Below, piece by piece: positions 23,226 to 34,396 of a DNA stretch of 64,000 bases. Under the pieces are notes generated by a model that was given only the letters and a program-made list of their open reading frames with translations, was not told where the DNA came from and did not search any database. Each line of letters starts with the position of its first letter. Within the stretch, counting starts at the first letter, position 1. Source of the DNA: Pogostemon cablin (lineage: Eukaryota; Streptophyta; Magnoliopsida; Lamiales; Lamiaceae); assembly GCA_023678885.1 (NCBI GenBank), contig CM043006.1:8335948-8399947 (forward strand), given 5' to 3'. Position numbers and translations under genes: made by a program.

Positions 23226-24421
23226 AAGGTATCCTCAAAGACAACTCAAGCATCATCCAGCGACTTATAGTGCTTTAATCGATGCCCATTCGCCGCTATG
23301 AAGTCTCCGTCTTTGGCATGATTTCAAAACTTCCCCTTCCGTAGGCTCTATGGATAATGAACGGTCCCGTCCACTTTGATTTCAACTTTCCTGCAAAGAG
23401 CTTCAAACGAGAGTTAAAAGTAATACCTCATCACCTTGCTTGAATTCCTTGTAAATGATCTTTGAATCATTCCATTTCTTCATTCTTTCCTAGTAGATCA
23501 CCAAATTCTTATAAGCTTGATTCCTGAACTCATCTAGATGATTAATTTGAGTCATCCTCAACTCCTTTTGATCCTTGAGACACAAGTTCAAGCTTCTCAA
23601 TTCCCATAAAGCTTTATGTTGAATTTCCACGAGTAAGTGGTATGACTTTCCATAGACGATTAGATATGGGGACATATTAAGCACCGTCTTATAGCAGTGT
23701 GGAACTCCCGCGTCACATCATCGAGCTTCATAGCCCAATCCTTCCTATTGGTTCTGACTACTTTCTCCGAAATTTTCTTCACTTGTCAGTTAGAGACCTC
23801 AACTTACCCATATGCTTGAGGTTGATAGGGTGTAGTAATCATATGCTTCACACCTTAATCCTTGAGCACTCTCTCAAGAAGCTTATTGAGGAAGTGAGAA
23901 TCTCCATCACTTACTAGTACTCTAGGGACTCCATATCGGGCAAAGATATGTTTCTTCAAGAAAGACAACACGGTCTTTGAATCATTCAAGAGGGTAGGAA
24001 TGGCCTCCACCCACTTAGAAATAAAATCCACAACAAGAAGGATGTATAGGAATCCATTAGATGGGGGAAATGGCCCTATAAAATCGATCCCCCACACATC
24101 GAAGATCTCTACAACAATGCTTGGCTGAAGTGGCATCTCATTTCTCCTACTTATATTTCCCATCCTTTGACATCTATCGCATGTCGCCACATAGGATTCA
24201 AAGTCTTTAAACAAAGTAGGCCAATAAAGAGCATATTGAAGTACCTTAGCTGCCGTCTTTTGAGCTCCGAAGTGCCCCCCGTTAGGTTGTGCATGGCAAA
24301 AGTCAAGAACACTCTCCATCTCTATCTCGGGCACACAACTATGGATTATAGAATCCGTACAGATTTTGTAGATAAACGGATCATACCATATGAAAGTCTC
24401 AACATCCCTCCTAAACTTCAC
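23226..24421 (-). pseudogene. Integrase of Athila element D
   Basis: The N-terminal zinc-binding pattern is visible as FCHAQPNGGHFGAQKT followed by CDRCQR (HHCC type). The catalytic core has WGIDFIGPFP (first Asp) and VLVSDGDSHF (second Asp). In the next frame comes TTPYQPQA with a stop, then VEVSN (third acidic residue). Distal pieces 23490-23684 resemble the integrase C-terminal region (MSPYLIVYGKSYHLLVEI, then NLCLKDQKELR). Integrase inserts element cDNA into host DNA in the nucleus. A frameshift near 23855 and stops at about 23840 and 23690 disable it. Confidence 0.85.
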
Positions 24422-24487
24422 AAGTTGATACCGATTGAGATCTTTTGGGATTTCTCCTACAGCAATGTATTTGACATAATCCGCATA

Positions 24488-25049
24488 CTATGGATCCATT
24501 CCTTGAGCAGCAACTAAACAAGCTATTTCCGCTCCTTCAGGAAACACCGCCATGATCTTCTCATCGGGAAACATCTCCACAATGTATTTAAAAGAATCAT
24601 CACAATGATCCCTTGTCTTCAACCTTGATAGGTGATCCGCCAAAATATTCTTCGTTCCTTTCTTATCTCGGATCTCCATATCAAATTCCTGAAGAAGAAG
24701 GACCCATCTAATGATCCTTGGCTTCGCTTCCTTCTTCTCCATTAAGTACCGGATCGCAGAATGATCCGTATACACAATGATCTTCATGCCAACAAAGTAC
24801 TGTCAAAACTTATTGAATGCATAAACCATGGCTAAAAAATCATTTTCAGTCACAGTATGTTCTTTTGTGCCACATCAAAAGTTTTACTCGTATAGTAGAT
24901 GGCGCAGAACTTCTTCCCATTCATCTGCCCAAGCACCACTCCAAGTGCTTGATCACTTGCATCACACATAAGTACAAACGGTTGAATCTAATCTTGTGTG
25001 ATCAAGATAGGTGCAGTGATAAGTGTCTCCTTCAAAACCTGAAAAGTTG
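24488..25049 (-). pseudogene. RNase H of Athila element D
   Basis: The intact distal part (24488-24787) reads KIIVYTDHSAIRYLMEKKEAKPR, then IRWVLLLQEFDMEIRDKKGT and NILADHLSRL, typical of the Ty3/gypsy RNase H. The proximal part in another frame (about 24800-25020) keeps CDASDQALGVVLGQ with the first catalytic Asp. At least one stop and a frame change separate the two. The domain degrades the RNA strand during reverse transcription. Confidence 0.82.
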
Positions 25050-25831
25050 TTAAGTATTCATCATCAAAAACAAAAGGAACATCCTTTCAAGTAAGTGAGA
25101 CAATGGTTTAGAGTATTTAGAGAAGTCTTTGATAAATCTCCTATAAAATTCTGCATGTCCAAGGAAGGACCGCACTCCTTTTTCATTCGTAGGTGGTGGA
25201 AGCTTCTCAATCGCCACCACCTTTGCTCTATTAACCTGCAATCCTTTAGCCGAAATATGGTGTCCAAGAACAATCCCATCTCTCACCATAAAGTGGCACT
25301 TCTCCCAATTCTAGACAAGATTAGTTTCTTGACATCTTTTCAAAACAGTAGATAGGTTAGACAAACAAATATCAAAGAGGAACCAAACACAGAAAAATCA
25401 TCCATAAACACCTCCATGGTCTTTTCTATCAATCCATCAAATACGGCCATCATGCAATGCTGAAATGTAGCAGGTGCATTAAACAATCCAAAAGGCATCT
25501 TTCTAGAGGCAAAAGTTCTATAAGGCAAGTAAAAGTAGTCTTTTCATGGTCCTCGGGTGCGATCATGATTTGATTATACCCCGAGATTAACTCTCCGCTG
25601 GTTCTGAATGCTACTCTTAGCTTCATCTAATAATCTTATCTTATGCATGCAATATGTTGGACTAATACTATTCAAATCATCAAGACACCAACCAATTGCA
25701 GACTTATACTTCCTAAGCACATCTAATAACTCATCGAGTTGATCATCAGTTAGAGAAGAAGATACAATTACCGGATATGTTTCATTGTCACCTAGATAGG
25801 CATACTTCAAGTGCTCCGATAGTGGTTTCAA
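25050..25831 (-). pseudogene. Reverse transcriptase of Athila element D, with internal deletion
   Basis: 25574-25831 gives the N-terminal linker (MKPLSEHLKYAYLGDNETYP, then SAIGWCLDDL). The catalytic palm follows at 25340-25528 (MPFGLFNAPATFQHCMM, then FMDDFSVFG with the YxDD-type motif intact). The thumb/connection is 25050-25289 (GIVLGHHISAKGL, LPPPTNEKGVRSFLGHAEFYRRFIKDFS). Between NQRR and YNQIMIAPED about 100 residues are missing, including the segment that should hold the first catalytic Asp (FLDGYSG). The enzyme is therefore dead even before counting the frameshifts. Confidence 0.85.
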
Positions 25832-25861
25832 CTCCTCCTTCTTTTCTTCTTTGATTTTGCT

Positions 25862-26890
25862 TTATCTATCCAAAGGCAAGTATTTTCTAGTCCACTTCAC
25901 CTCTTCAAACTTGGTCCTTTTTGATTCAAACCTGTCATCACCCAAAGCAAGTAGGTTTTCTAGAAAATCAATACATACCTCATTGGAGAGCTCATCTAGC
26001 TTAGTGGTGGGAAAAGTAAGAGACTCCGCTGTGCATGTCTCAGTGGGATCTTTTGAAAGGATCAAAGACATATTTTCCTTCACGATCTCCTCCACCACAT
26101 CGATGCTGTGACACTGCGTCTCCATCGGCATATTCATTGCATTATCAAGGTTAAACAGAACATCTTCTTTATCCATGAACAACCTTAACTATCCCTTTTG
26201 CACATAAATCATAGCTCCAGCTGTAGCAAGGAATGGTCTCCCTAAGATAACGGGGACATTATACTTGTCATCCTCCATCTCGAGTACAAGAAAATCAGCA
26301 GGAAAGACTTGTTTCTCTACTTTTACTAGAATGTCTTCAATCATCCCCTTTGGAAAAGTCATGACCAATCTGCTAGTTGTAGAGCAACCATTGTGGGAGT
26401 TAATCCCCCAAACCAAGCCTTTGAAATATCGAAAAGGGCATCAAATTGATGCTTGCCCCAAGATTGCACAAGGCTCGTCGTGCCGGCCCCTTCCTAATCT
26501 CACATATAATAGTTAAGCTTCTCGGATCCTTTAACTTCGCTGGCAGCTCCCTCTGTATGATCAAGCTACAGTTCTCAGACAAATTAACTATCTCATTTCC
26601 ATTCAAGCTTCTCTTTTTCAAAAGTATGTCCTTTAGGAAACGGGCATTGTATGGTATCTCCAAGAGTGCTTCAGAGAAAGGAATGCTCAAGCTTATCTTG
26701 TTTATGATATTTAAAAACTTCTTGAACTTTTCTTCCAATCCCTTCTTCACTAGCTTGAAAGAAAACGGAGGAGGTATCTTAGTTTTGGGAATTCCCCATT
26801 CATCACGTTCAACATTCTCTGTTTTATCCTTTTCGTCTCTTAACCCCTTTGCTTTTTCCCATTTCTTTTCTGCTATAAGCTAGTATTCTG
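25862..26890 (-). pseudogene. Aspartic protease region of Athila element D
   Basis: 26400-26750 carries KKGLEEKFKKFL, SIPFSEALLEIPYNARFLKDI, then ALCNLGASINLMPFSIF. In this family the active-site core is D-L-G-A-S; here the Asp is Asn. After a frameshift near 26405, 26189-26416 gives FPKGMIEDILVKVEKQVFP, DFLVLEMEDD and ILGRPFLATAGA, the usual second half. A further piece, 25862-26182, encodes VLFNLDNAMNMPMETQ and an acidic tail. The protease would cut the polyprotein; this copy has lost its catalytic residue. Confidence 0.82.
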
Positions 26891-27300
26891 CTCTTTGGAT
26901 GGCACTGGAGTAGCATCAATATCAAGTAAAGCATTTGGCGCGGAAAATGGTGCCAAACGACGTGGTTCGACCAGGGTTCAACCAGGCGTGCTTATCGAAC
27001 CAGGGGAGTAATGGTAGAACTGCATTTCTGCAGGTTTGTTCTCCCCTGGATAGGTTGGTTCGACCACGGTTCGACCAACAGGATTGGTCAAATCGCCTTT
27101 CTGAAAAAAAGGGTGCTCTAGACAGGGAGATTTGACCATGGTTCGATCAACTGGTTTGGTCGAAGCAAGATAATCGTGGTTGAATTGCTCGGCGGAGATC
27201 TCCAGAGGTTTCTCAGGTGTCTAGTTCGACCTTTTAAGTGTGGTTTGACCATTGGTGTTGGTCGAATTGAGGTTGAATCGGGCTTCTGGAGCTTCAAAAC
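26891..27300 (-). pseudogene. Gag-protease linker of element D, with GGTCGAA cluster
   Basis: This lies between gag and protease, as in element A. Six exact heptamers: TTCGACC at 26966, 27059, 27070 and 27235, and GGTCGAA at 27158 and 27260, plus variants TTTGACC and GGTCAAA. The reading frame is broken. Confidence 0.7.
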
Positions 27301-28828
27301 TCATTTTCGGTATCATCGGTCCCTCGTACTGTGTTCCAAATCTTAACGTGATGGCATGACACTGCTTTCTGATTCGCTATACTTTTCGATGAAAACTTAC
27401 CTTTCTCCACAATTTGCGTCAACTAGTTAACATTCCCGGCCATCTCTCTCATTTGCTTAGAAATATCCTCATAATTTGCATCAATTTTCTTTTCAAGCTT
27501 GGCCTCGAGACGATCTACTCTTGCATCATTCATTGCCATGTACTTGTTCACCGTATCCTCAAAACCATGTTTTCCTTCTTCGACCTTAGCACCCGGATCA
27601 ACACCAACAAAAGGTTGTACTGCCGTATTCGAATCCCTCCATAAAAGCTTCAGCCTCCTTGGTTATTGATAATTACTCGGGGGAACACGATTATTATAGT
27701 TCCCTTGGTAATTCCAGATTTCTTGATTTTAGAACCTCGTTCCTTGAATACTTTGACCCATGGCATAGTTTGCCTCTTCCATCTCCTCTTGGCTAGCTCC
27801 TTCATTACACACATCCTGCTGCATAATTGGTACTCACTGAGCTATGTCAGTAATCTGCTTTTGCTGGAACTCAAGTAACTTGTTGATATTAGTCAAACTA
27901 GAGACGATCTCATCTTCCCTACTAGACTTTACCATCGTATGCTCAACCTGTGCTACTTTTCTAAGAACATAGGTGCCTCTCACTCTATCAGTTGACCAAT
28001 CTCTTGAATTCATCGAAATATCCTCAAAGAGCTTTTCGGTCTCAACAGATGACTTTGTAAGCAATGCTCCATTAGAAGAAGCATCTAGTAAAACTCGAGA
28101 ATCACAGCCCAATCCATTGTAAAAAATACTGATGTATTGAGCTTTAGAAAGCCCATGTTGTTGACACTTTCGAAGCATGTCCTTGAATCTGTCCCAAGTC
28201 TCATGAAACTTCTCATTATCGTGGATAGCAATTGATTGGTTTCTTGTTTCATCTTAAACACCTTTGAAGGTGGCTTGTAACGCTCCAAGCATTTCATTTT
28301 CAATTTCTCCCAGATATCGCATTCAGCAACATTGAGATTATCATACCAATCTATTGTCTTTTCATTTAGTGAGAACTTAAACAAGATAATCCTCCTCGCA
28401 TCTTCATGAGCCCCTGCATCTTTTTGTGCACTTGCATAACCAAGGAACTTATTCAGATATTTTTAAGGATCTTCAAAGGTTCCCCCAGAGAAGGGACTCA
28501 TTTCAGTCATACTGATAAGAGCAGGGTGTAGATCAAAATCAGCTCTGGCCCCTCTTGCTCCTAACAGCCCCGCATTACCTCCTCCGTTATTCTTAAAGAC
28601 TAAACGGATGACAAGATTATCTGGATATGCCGTCATGTTGATTGCTTCTGCTTCCAAGTTGAATTCAGTAGCAGCTTTAGTTGCTTGCGGATTCAGCTCG
28701 TCAACTTCAACTCCTAAATTAAGATCCTCCGTTGGTTCTATGTTCTTATTCTTCTTCTTCTTCCTTGACGATGCTCCAATCTCCAGATTATGAGCTTCTA
28801 AATCTCCTAACTTTGACGTAGTGAGCAT
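27301..28828 (-). pseudogene. Gag of Athila element D
   Basis: The start MLTTSKLGDLEAHNLEIG (28828) is followed by a basic SSRKKKKNKN tract, as in the start at 30869 in element B. Domains continue as GLLGARGARADFDLHPALISM, then DWYDNLNV, KCLERYKPPSKVFKMKQE and, after a frameshift near 28170, MLRKCQQHGLSKAQYISIFYNGL, to ITDIAQ with a stop at 27834. Beyond it, EEMEEANYAMG, NYQGNYNNRVPPSNYQ and a coiled-coil-like KYMAMNDARVDRLEAKLEKK segment reach about 27400. Stops and two frame changes disable it. The 5' leader, primer site and 5' LTR of element D are missing: the LTR of element B begins 47 bp upstream of the ATG. Confidence 0.85.
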
Positions 28829-28875
28829 ACAACTAAGAAAAATAAGCGTTAGAAAATAAAGACAAGAAAAATATA

Positions 28876-30750
28876 TGATGAGAGTGGGAATTTACATCTT
28901 TTTGATCTCACAATACATTGTATTAGTTAGAATAAGGCCATATATTCATGTGGGATTGCGTAGTTTATGTATTTTGCATGATTATGGTGCTACTAAGATA
29001 TTTTGTTGTGTTTTGATAGGAAAATGGATAAAAAATGCAAAGTTTGAATGAAGGGTGAACTTTTGCTACTTGTAAGAAAACAGACGTCCACTTTCCATAA
29101 TTTTTCTGTATTTGTGTGGAAGTCGAAACTGGTATTGTGAGACATGGTTGGAAAGCCACGGAAGAGAGGAACACGTGGCCACAAGAATCGCCATAATCGG
29201 AGTTTGAATGAAGAAATTATGGCCAAAATGGTGGGACTGCGCAGCTGTTGACGAAATTATCGAAACTTGTCAAATTTTGGCCCAAAATAAGACCTCATGC
29301 CACGTCATCAGCAAATTCAAACATTCAATTGTGGTTAAGAAAATAAATTCCTGCATTAACTTAGTGGTGGGCCCCATTTGATTCAAACATGTTAATGGAT
29401 CATGCAAGAGAATTAAAGAATCCAAGTCCTTTTAATTTGTCTTGGGCCCATGAAAATTGCTTTTAAACTTTGAGCCCATCATACGTTTTGGGCCTGACTC
29501 TCCAGTGTGGAAAAGAACGGAGGGACAAAATAGAATCGAACACACGACACACGACAAAACAGGCCTTTTCTTGGGGGCGAGTTCGAGATCGCGAAGCAAT
29601 AATCGGAACAGAGTGAGACACGGAATGCGATCGCCACTCATGCAGCCATCGCACCATCTCACCCTTCCACCACTTCACCATTATCATCTTTTCAATTCGT
29701 TCATCCCATCCATTCCATTGGTTCGTAGGAAGATTCAAGTGTGATTTTGAGAGCCAATCCAATCGAAGAGACGGAGGGAGAACGTAAACCACGTGACACT
29801 AGGGTTTCGTATTTTCTCTTATTCTTTTCTTTTGTGAATTTCATTATGAATTTGTCAGCCATGAGTGTTGTGTGTAACCTCATGGGCTAAAAATCTTTTA
29901 CAGTTCTAAGGAGTGAAGGATATGGTAGTTGATTTGGGAACCCTAGACAACTGTTGTGAATTCATGCTATTTTTACATTCTTCTTTATTTGACCAATTAA
30001 GACATTGTTTACATGTGTAAAACATCTTCACAATATGTTATTGATGTTGCCCGTGATGGTTGCTATATTGTGTTAGCTTGTGTGCATACATAGTTAATAT
30101 TATCTATTTGCTAGGGATTATAGTAGTTTGCCCGTGAACATGATAATGTTAAGGCCTGGTAAAATAGATGCTTGATTATCTTAGTGGAACAATGCAATTA
30201 AGAAGTCAAGTAGGAAGTGAATAAAATTGAATAGTACTTTCAGAAAATATATGTTAGTCAAACTGGCCATCCGGAGGTTTATTTGAGTTTGCATTATTAG
30301 TATCTATGAAGGGGGTTCAAGATTACTCATGCATCTTTTGTGATTAATGGAATAATATTATTATCATGAAATCAAATCATATTTGGTGGGTTAATAGGAA
30401 CTTGTGATGTATTTCCATGGAAATAGCATGAATGAACAATAAGACGTCTAGGAAACCAAATCAATTGCACAAAATTGGATACCTTAGAGCTGTACTTCTC
30501 TCTTAATTCACTCTCGAATTCTTCTTTATTTTTATTTTATTTATAAGTTCTTTGTTATTTCAATTCTTTAGCTTTTAAATACATTCAAAACAGGAAAATT
30601 GGTTACAATAATTCTAGTTGAATAGTAATTCATAGTATAATAGATAATTAACTGTCTCAGTGGGAACGATATATAACTGGGGTACTTGTCATTGCAATTG
30701 ACATCCCTACACTTGGGGATTTTAGTTGAGTGCGCAATTTATGCCAAACA
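28876..30750 (+). mobile_element. 5' LTR of Athila element B
   Basis: It starts TGATGAGAGTGGGAATTTAC and ends GCAATTTATGCCAAACA, 1.88 kb, directly followed by a primer site. It is related to family A in its first 400 bp (for example TTTTTCTGTATTTGTGTGGA near 29102) but has a different U3/U5 and no GGTCGAA cluster. No second copy of this LTR is found, so the 3' LTR is missing. No gene is seen inside. Confidence 0.85.
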
Positions 30751-30756
30751 AGTTTA

Positions 30757-30774
30757 TGGCGCCGTTGCCGGGGA
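30757..30774 (+). other. Primer-binding site, perfect tRNA-Asp match
   Basis: TGGCGCCGTTGCCGGGGA is the complement of the 3' end of plant tRNA-Asp, including CCA, the primer known for Athila elements. It lies six bases after the LTR end. Confidence 0.92.
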
Positions 30775-30868
30775 CATTTTTAATTACTTATTTGCTTTTT
30801 GTTACTTATTAATTAGAATATTTCTTTTGAGATTTAATTGTCTTCACCTTGAATTTTCTTGAAGTTGC

Positions 30869-32446
30869 ATGTACACCAGGTCAAAGAAGGGAATGCAAGA
30901 TCTTGAATTTGATTCGGAAATTGAAGCGTCTACAAGAAAAAGGAGAGGAGCAATGAAAAATCTCAAAGCACCTCCTAAGGTTGTTAGGGTATCGATTCCG
31001 AAGAAGAAAGCAAATACACAGGAGCCCAAGGAAGTTGTAGAGGAGGAAGAAAAGCAGATTGAAGATCAGGCTATCCCAAAAGAGGCTGAATCAGAAATTG
31101 AATCAGAAGTTGAATCAGAAGCAGTAGAAATGGGAGAAAGACGAACACATAAGGATGACATTGTCATTTGGAAGGCGTTCAAGTCTACCAACCTAGGAGG
31201 CTCAGGTGTAGTTGGGGCCATTCAAGCTAACGAAGCAAATGACATAAGACCAGCCCTGATCAACATGGTGGAGAAACCCCCTTCGCCAGAGGCATTTTCG
31301 ATGAGCCTTAAGGACATTTGAAGCATTTCAACAGCTATATGGATACAGTGAAAGTCGTTGATGCTATAATGGTGTATGGAAAGTAAAGCTTTTTCAGTTT
31401 CTTTGGTCGATAAGGCAAAGGAGTGGTATGACAAATTGGCAGGAGACAATTGCTTTGTTTGGACTGAGCTACAGTAGCTGTTTGTTGATCAATTTATACC
31501 ACCTGAAAGGATTCATGCACTGAAGCAAGAAATCAATCAGTTCAAGCAGAGGAGAGATTAATCATTTGGAGAAGCTTGGGAAAGGTTTACTGATGCATTG
31601 AGGAGATGCCCACATCATGGCTTCTAAAAGTCTCAACTCATCAGTGTCTTCTACAATGGCCTCGATAATGAATCAAGAGTGTTAGTTGATGCATTTGTTG
31701 GAGGAATATTTTTAGCAGGACGTCAAATGTCATAGAGAAGTTGTTCGATAATATCTCTATGAACTCTAGGGATTGGCCTTCTAAAAGAGTCCGTGGAAGT
31801 TATGTACATGGAAGGGTTGCTCAGATTGAAAGAAAGTTATTTGAAACTGATAAGAATGATAAGGTTGTCTTTCAGTTGGAACAGATGAACAAACACCTGG
31901 TTACTCTGATATCGCGTAAGAATGGGGGAGGCAACCAAGGGACTTCTAGTAGGATGTAGTCATGAACCTTCAAGTGGTTGAGGACGCCAATTGGGCTATG
32001 GGGCAGAGTCTCCAAGGTACAAGAGCACCCAGAATTGGCAAGTAAATAGGTACCCTCAAGGGAATTCCAACCAAAGGAATAACCAAGGGAGAGGTCCTGG
32101 TAATCAATTAGGGAATTGGCAGAATCAAGCGAGGAATGAGAACTTTGCATATTTAAATCCAAATAATGTAGTTCCATACCCTCCTAACTTTGATCATGGA
32201 GCCAAGACTGAAGAAGGAAGAGCTATTATTGATAAAGTGTTGGCCAAATATATGAAGAAGACTGGTAGAGATATTGACAAGATCAACAACTGCATTGAAC
32301 TCATGAATTCGAATATGGCAAAGTAGAATGAAGAAGTCAATAAGCAGTTGCAGAGTTTCACATATTCTATGGGTCAGATCTCAACTATGGTGAATCAGCA
32401 GCAGCAGCAGATTCAGAAGGGAAAGTTTCCTTTAGATACATAAATC
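30869..32446 (+). pseudogene. Gag of Athila element B
   Basis: It starts MYTRSKKGMQDLEFDSEIEA, then a charged KKKANTQEPKEVVEEEEKQ region and a glutamate/serine repeat (ESEIESEVESE). The capsid domain continues in other frames: VDKAKEWYDKLAGDN, DQFIPPERIHALKQEINQFKQ, WERFTDALRRCPHHGF, VFYNGLDNESRVLVDAF. The tail 31741-32323 has MNSRDWPSKRVRGSY and an N/Q/G-rich stretch ending KYMKKTGRDIDKINN. It ends in a short CAG run (32398-32410). Frameshifts lie near 31320 and 31735, with stops at about 31474, 31560 and 31627. No CCHC knuckle is visible. Confidence 0.85.
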
Positions 32447-33960
32447 AACTCGAAGGAGAGTGCAAATGCGTTCACTTTGAGGTTCGAGAAGCAGTGTAAA
32501 GGTACAGAACTGATGCAGGACATAACAGAATTGATTTGGGATGGAACAAAAGAAGAACAAAGTTGCTTGGCCACTAGCTCGGCGCCTGTTCAAGCTGAGC
32601 CAGAATTGGGGGGTGACCAAATTAAGCTGAGCAGCGATCCTACAAATCAGGCAGAGTTTCAGGGTGCAGTACAACCCCAACTTGATACAAGTTCACCTCT
32701 GGGGTTCCCTACACATCTAAATTCTGTAGTGAACTAATCTGATAAAGCTATTGCGGATAAAAAATGACAGCGAGCGAAGAGGTTGAGACAAATGGAAGAG
32801 GTATTCGAGAAAGACAATTTGGGAATTTCAAAAACAAAGGTACCAATTCCGTTCCCTCAGAAATTCTTGTCGAAGAGTATTGATGAGAAGTTCAGAAAGT
32901 TTGTTGAGGTTATGAGGGATGTCTAAGTCACTATTCCCTTTTTAGAGGCATTGTATCAGATGTCACATTACGCGCAGTTCATCAAGGAACTCATCTCAAG
33001 GAAGAGAAAGCTGAATAGTGTGGAGACGATGAATTTGACAGAGAACTATAGCTCTATTATTCAGAGAAAGCTACCAGAAAAATTGAAGGATCCAGAAAGT
33101 TTCATCATTCCTTGTGAGATAGGAAAAGGACCATCTAGAAGAGCATTATGTGATCTAAGAGTTAGCATAAATTTGATGTCTTTATCAGTGTACAAGAAGC
33201 TTGGTTTGGGGAGTTGAAACCCTTATTTGTGGCCTTACAGTTAGCAGATAGGTCGTTGACATACCCCGAGGGAGTTATTGAAGATGTACTGGTAAAGGTG
33301 TCAGATTTGACTTTTCCTGTGGACTTCCTAGTACTTGATATGGAGGATGACAAGGATGGAGCGTCTCTTATCTTAGGGCGTTCATTCCTTGCTATGGGAA
33401 GAGCTCAGATAGATGTATTTAAAGGAGAGTTGAAGCTTAGGGCTAATGATAAGGAAATTGTTTTCTCGTTGAATAAGGAGATGCAGTGGCCAACAGATCA
33501 GCAACAATGCAATGTTGTGGAAGTAGTGGACAACTTCACCTTGTCTGATGCAGAGTTTGAGTCCAATGATGCATGTATAGATTACCTTGAGAATTTATTT
33601 GCATTGGGTGATTCTAAGAATGAGCAAAGAAGGATGATCACTACTGAAATGGTGAGTCGCATTAAGAAGGCCACTATTGAAGAGGTAATGAAACCTGCGG
33701 CCAAGGAGGTTAAGTATGAGGAGAAGAGAGTTGAAGTAGTAGAGAAGATCTACAAAAAAGCGGATTTCTTACTTTTCCTATTACTAACTCTGATGTTATG
33801 TTTGATAATCTTTTGGTTGCAGGAAATATGGATGATCCATATTTGAAGCCTTCTGACTTACCTCCGGATTTTTCTTTTTATATGAGGGTTGAGCATTTTA
33901 ATTTGTTCAGTCCGTGTTTTGCTACGGAGGATCCTATATCGGTGACAAAGAATGCGAGAT
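32447..33960 (+). pseudogene. Linker and protease region of element B
   Basis: A linker (32477-32734) without GGTCGAA repeats is followed by the protease region: PIPFPQKFLSKSIDEKFRKF, RKLPEKLKDPESFIIPCEIG, then ALCDLRVSINLMSLSVYKKL. The Asp is kept but the adjoining Gly-Ala-Ser is changed to R-V-S. After a frameshift near 33210, 33214-33843 gives PEGVIEDVLVKVSDLTFP, DFLVLDMEDDKDG and ILGRSFLAMGRAQIDVFKGEL, then an acidic tail with CIDYLENLFALGDS. No RT, RNase H or integrase follows. In the next frame there is a short stretch NMDDPYLKPSDLPPDFSFYM, whose origin I cannot place. Confidence 0.8.
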
Positions 33961-34396
33961 GACTGTGCTCCGAGTCAGTAGTTATAAATAGGTATCCGTC
34001 GTGACTCCCCAACGTTAAACTTGAGTGCTTGTTGGGGGATGACCCTTCTATTTTTATTTGCTTTATTGAGCCTGTGTTTGAGGAAGTTTATTAGAGGGGT
34101 TATGTAAGTACCTTGTACCATCATAGGCCAATTTGCTTTATTCAGCTTGATATGCATTTGGGTGTTGAAATGATTAAGATTGTTGCATGTATTAAAATTA
34201 GTTCATAGGCCTATGTAGGAGTGCTCATTATTCTGTTACACCCATGTGACATTTGAGCTTCAATGAATCATGAAAATTACACATGATTGGTTTTATTCTT
34301 GAGAGCATCGTTTACAAGTATGTATTCTAGAACTTGACTCTTAATCTACTTGAGACTAGATGATTGATTAGATGATTAAAAATGAACTTAGGCCAT
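33961..34396 (+). repeat. 3' noncoding region of element B, truncated
   Basis: It opens with the post-pol near-palindrome CCGTCGTGACTCCCCAACGTT (33996-34016) and GTTGGGGGATG, and runs to GAACTTAGGCCAT at 34396. There the LTR of element C begins exactly within the conserved TTAGGCCATCC block, so element C inserted here. The continuation and the 3' LTR of element B are not found. Confidence 0.7.
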
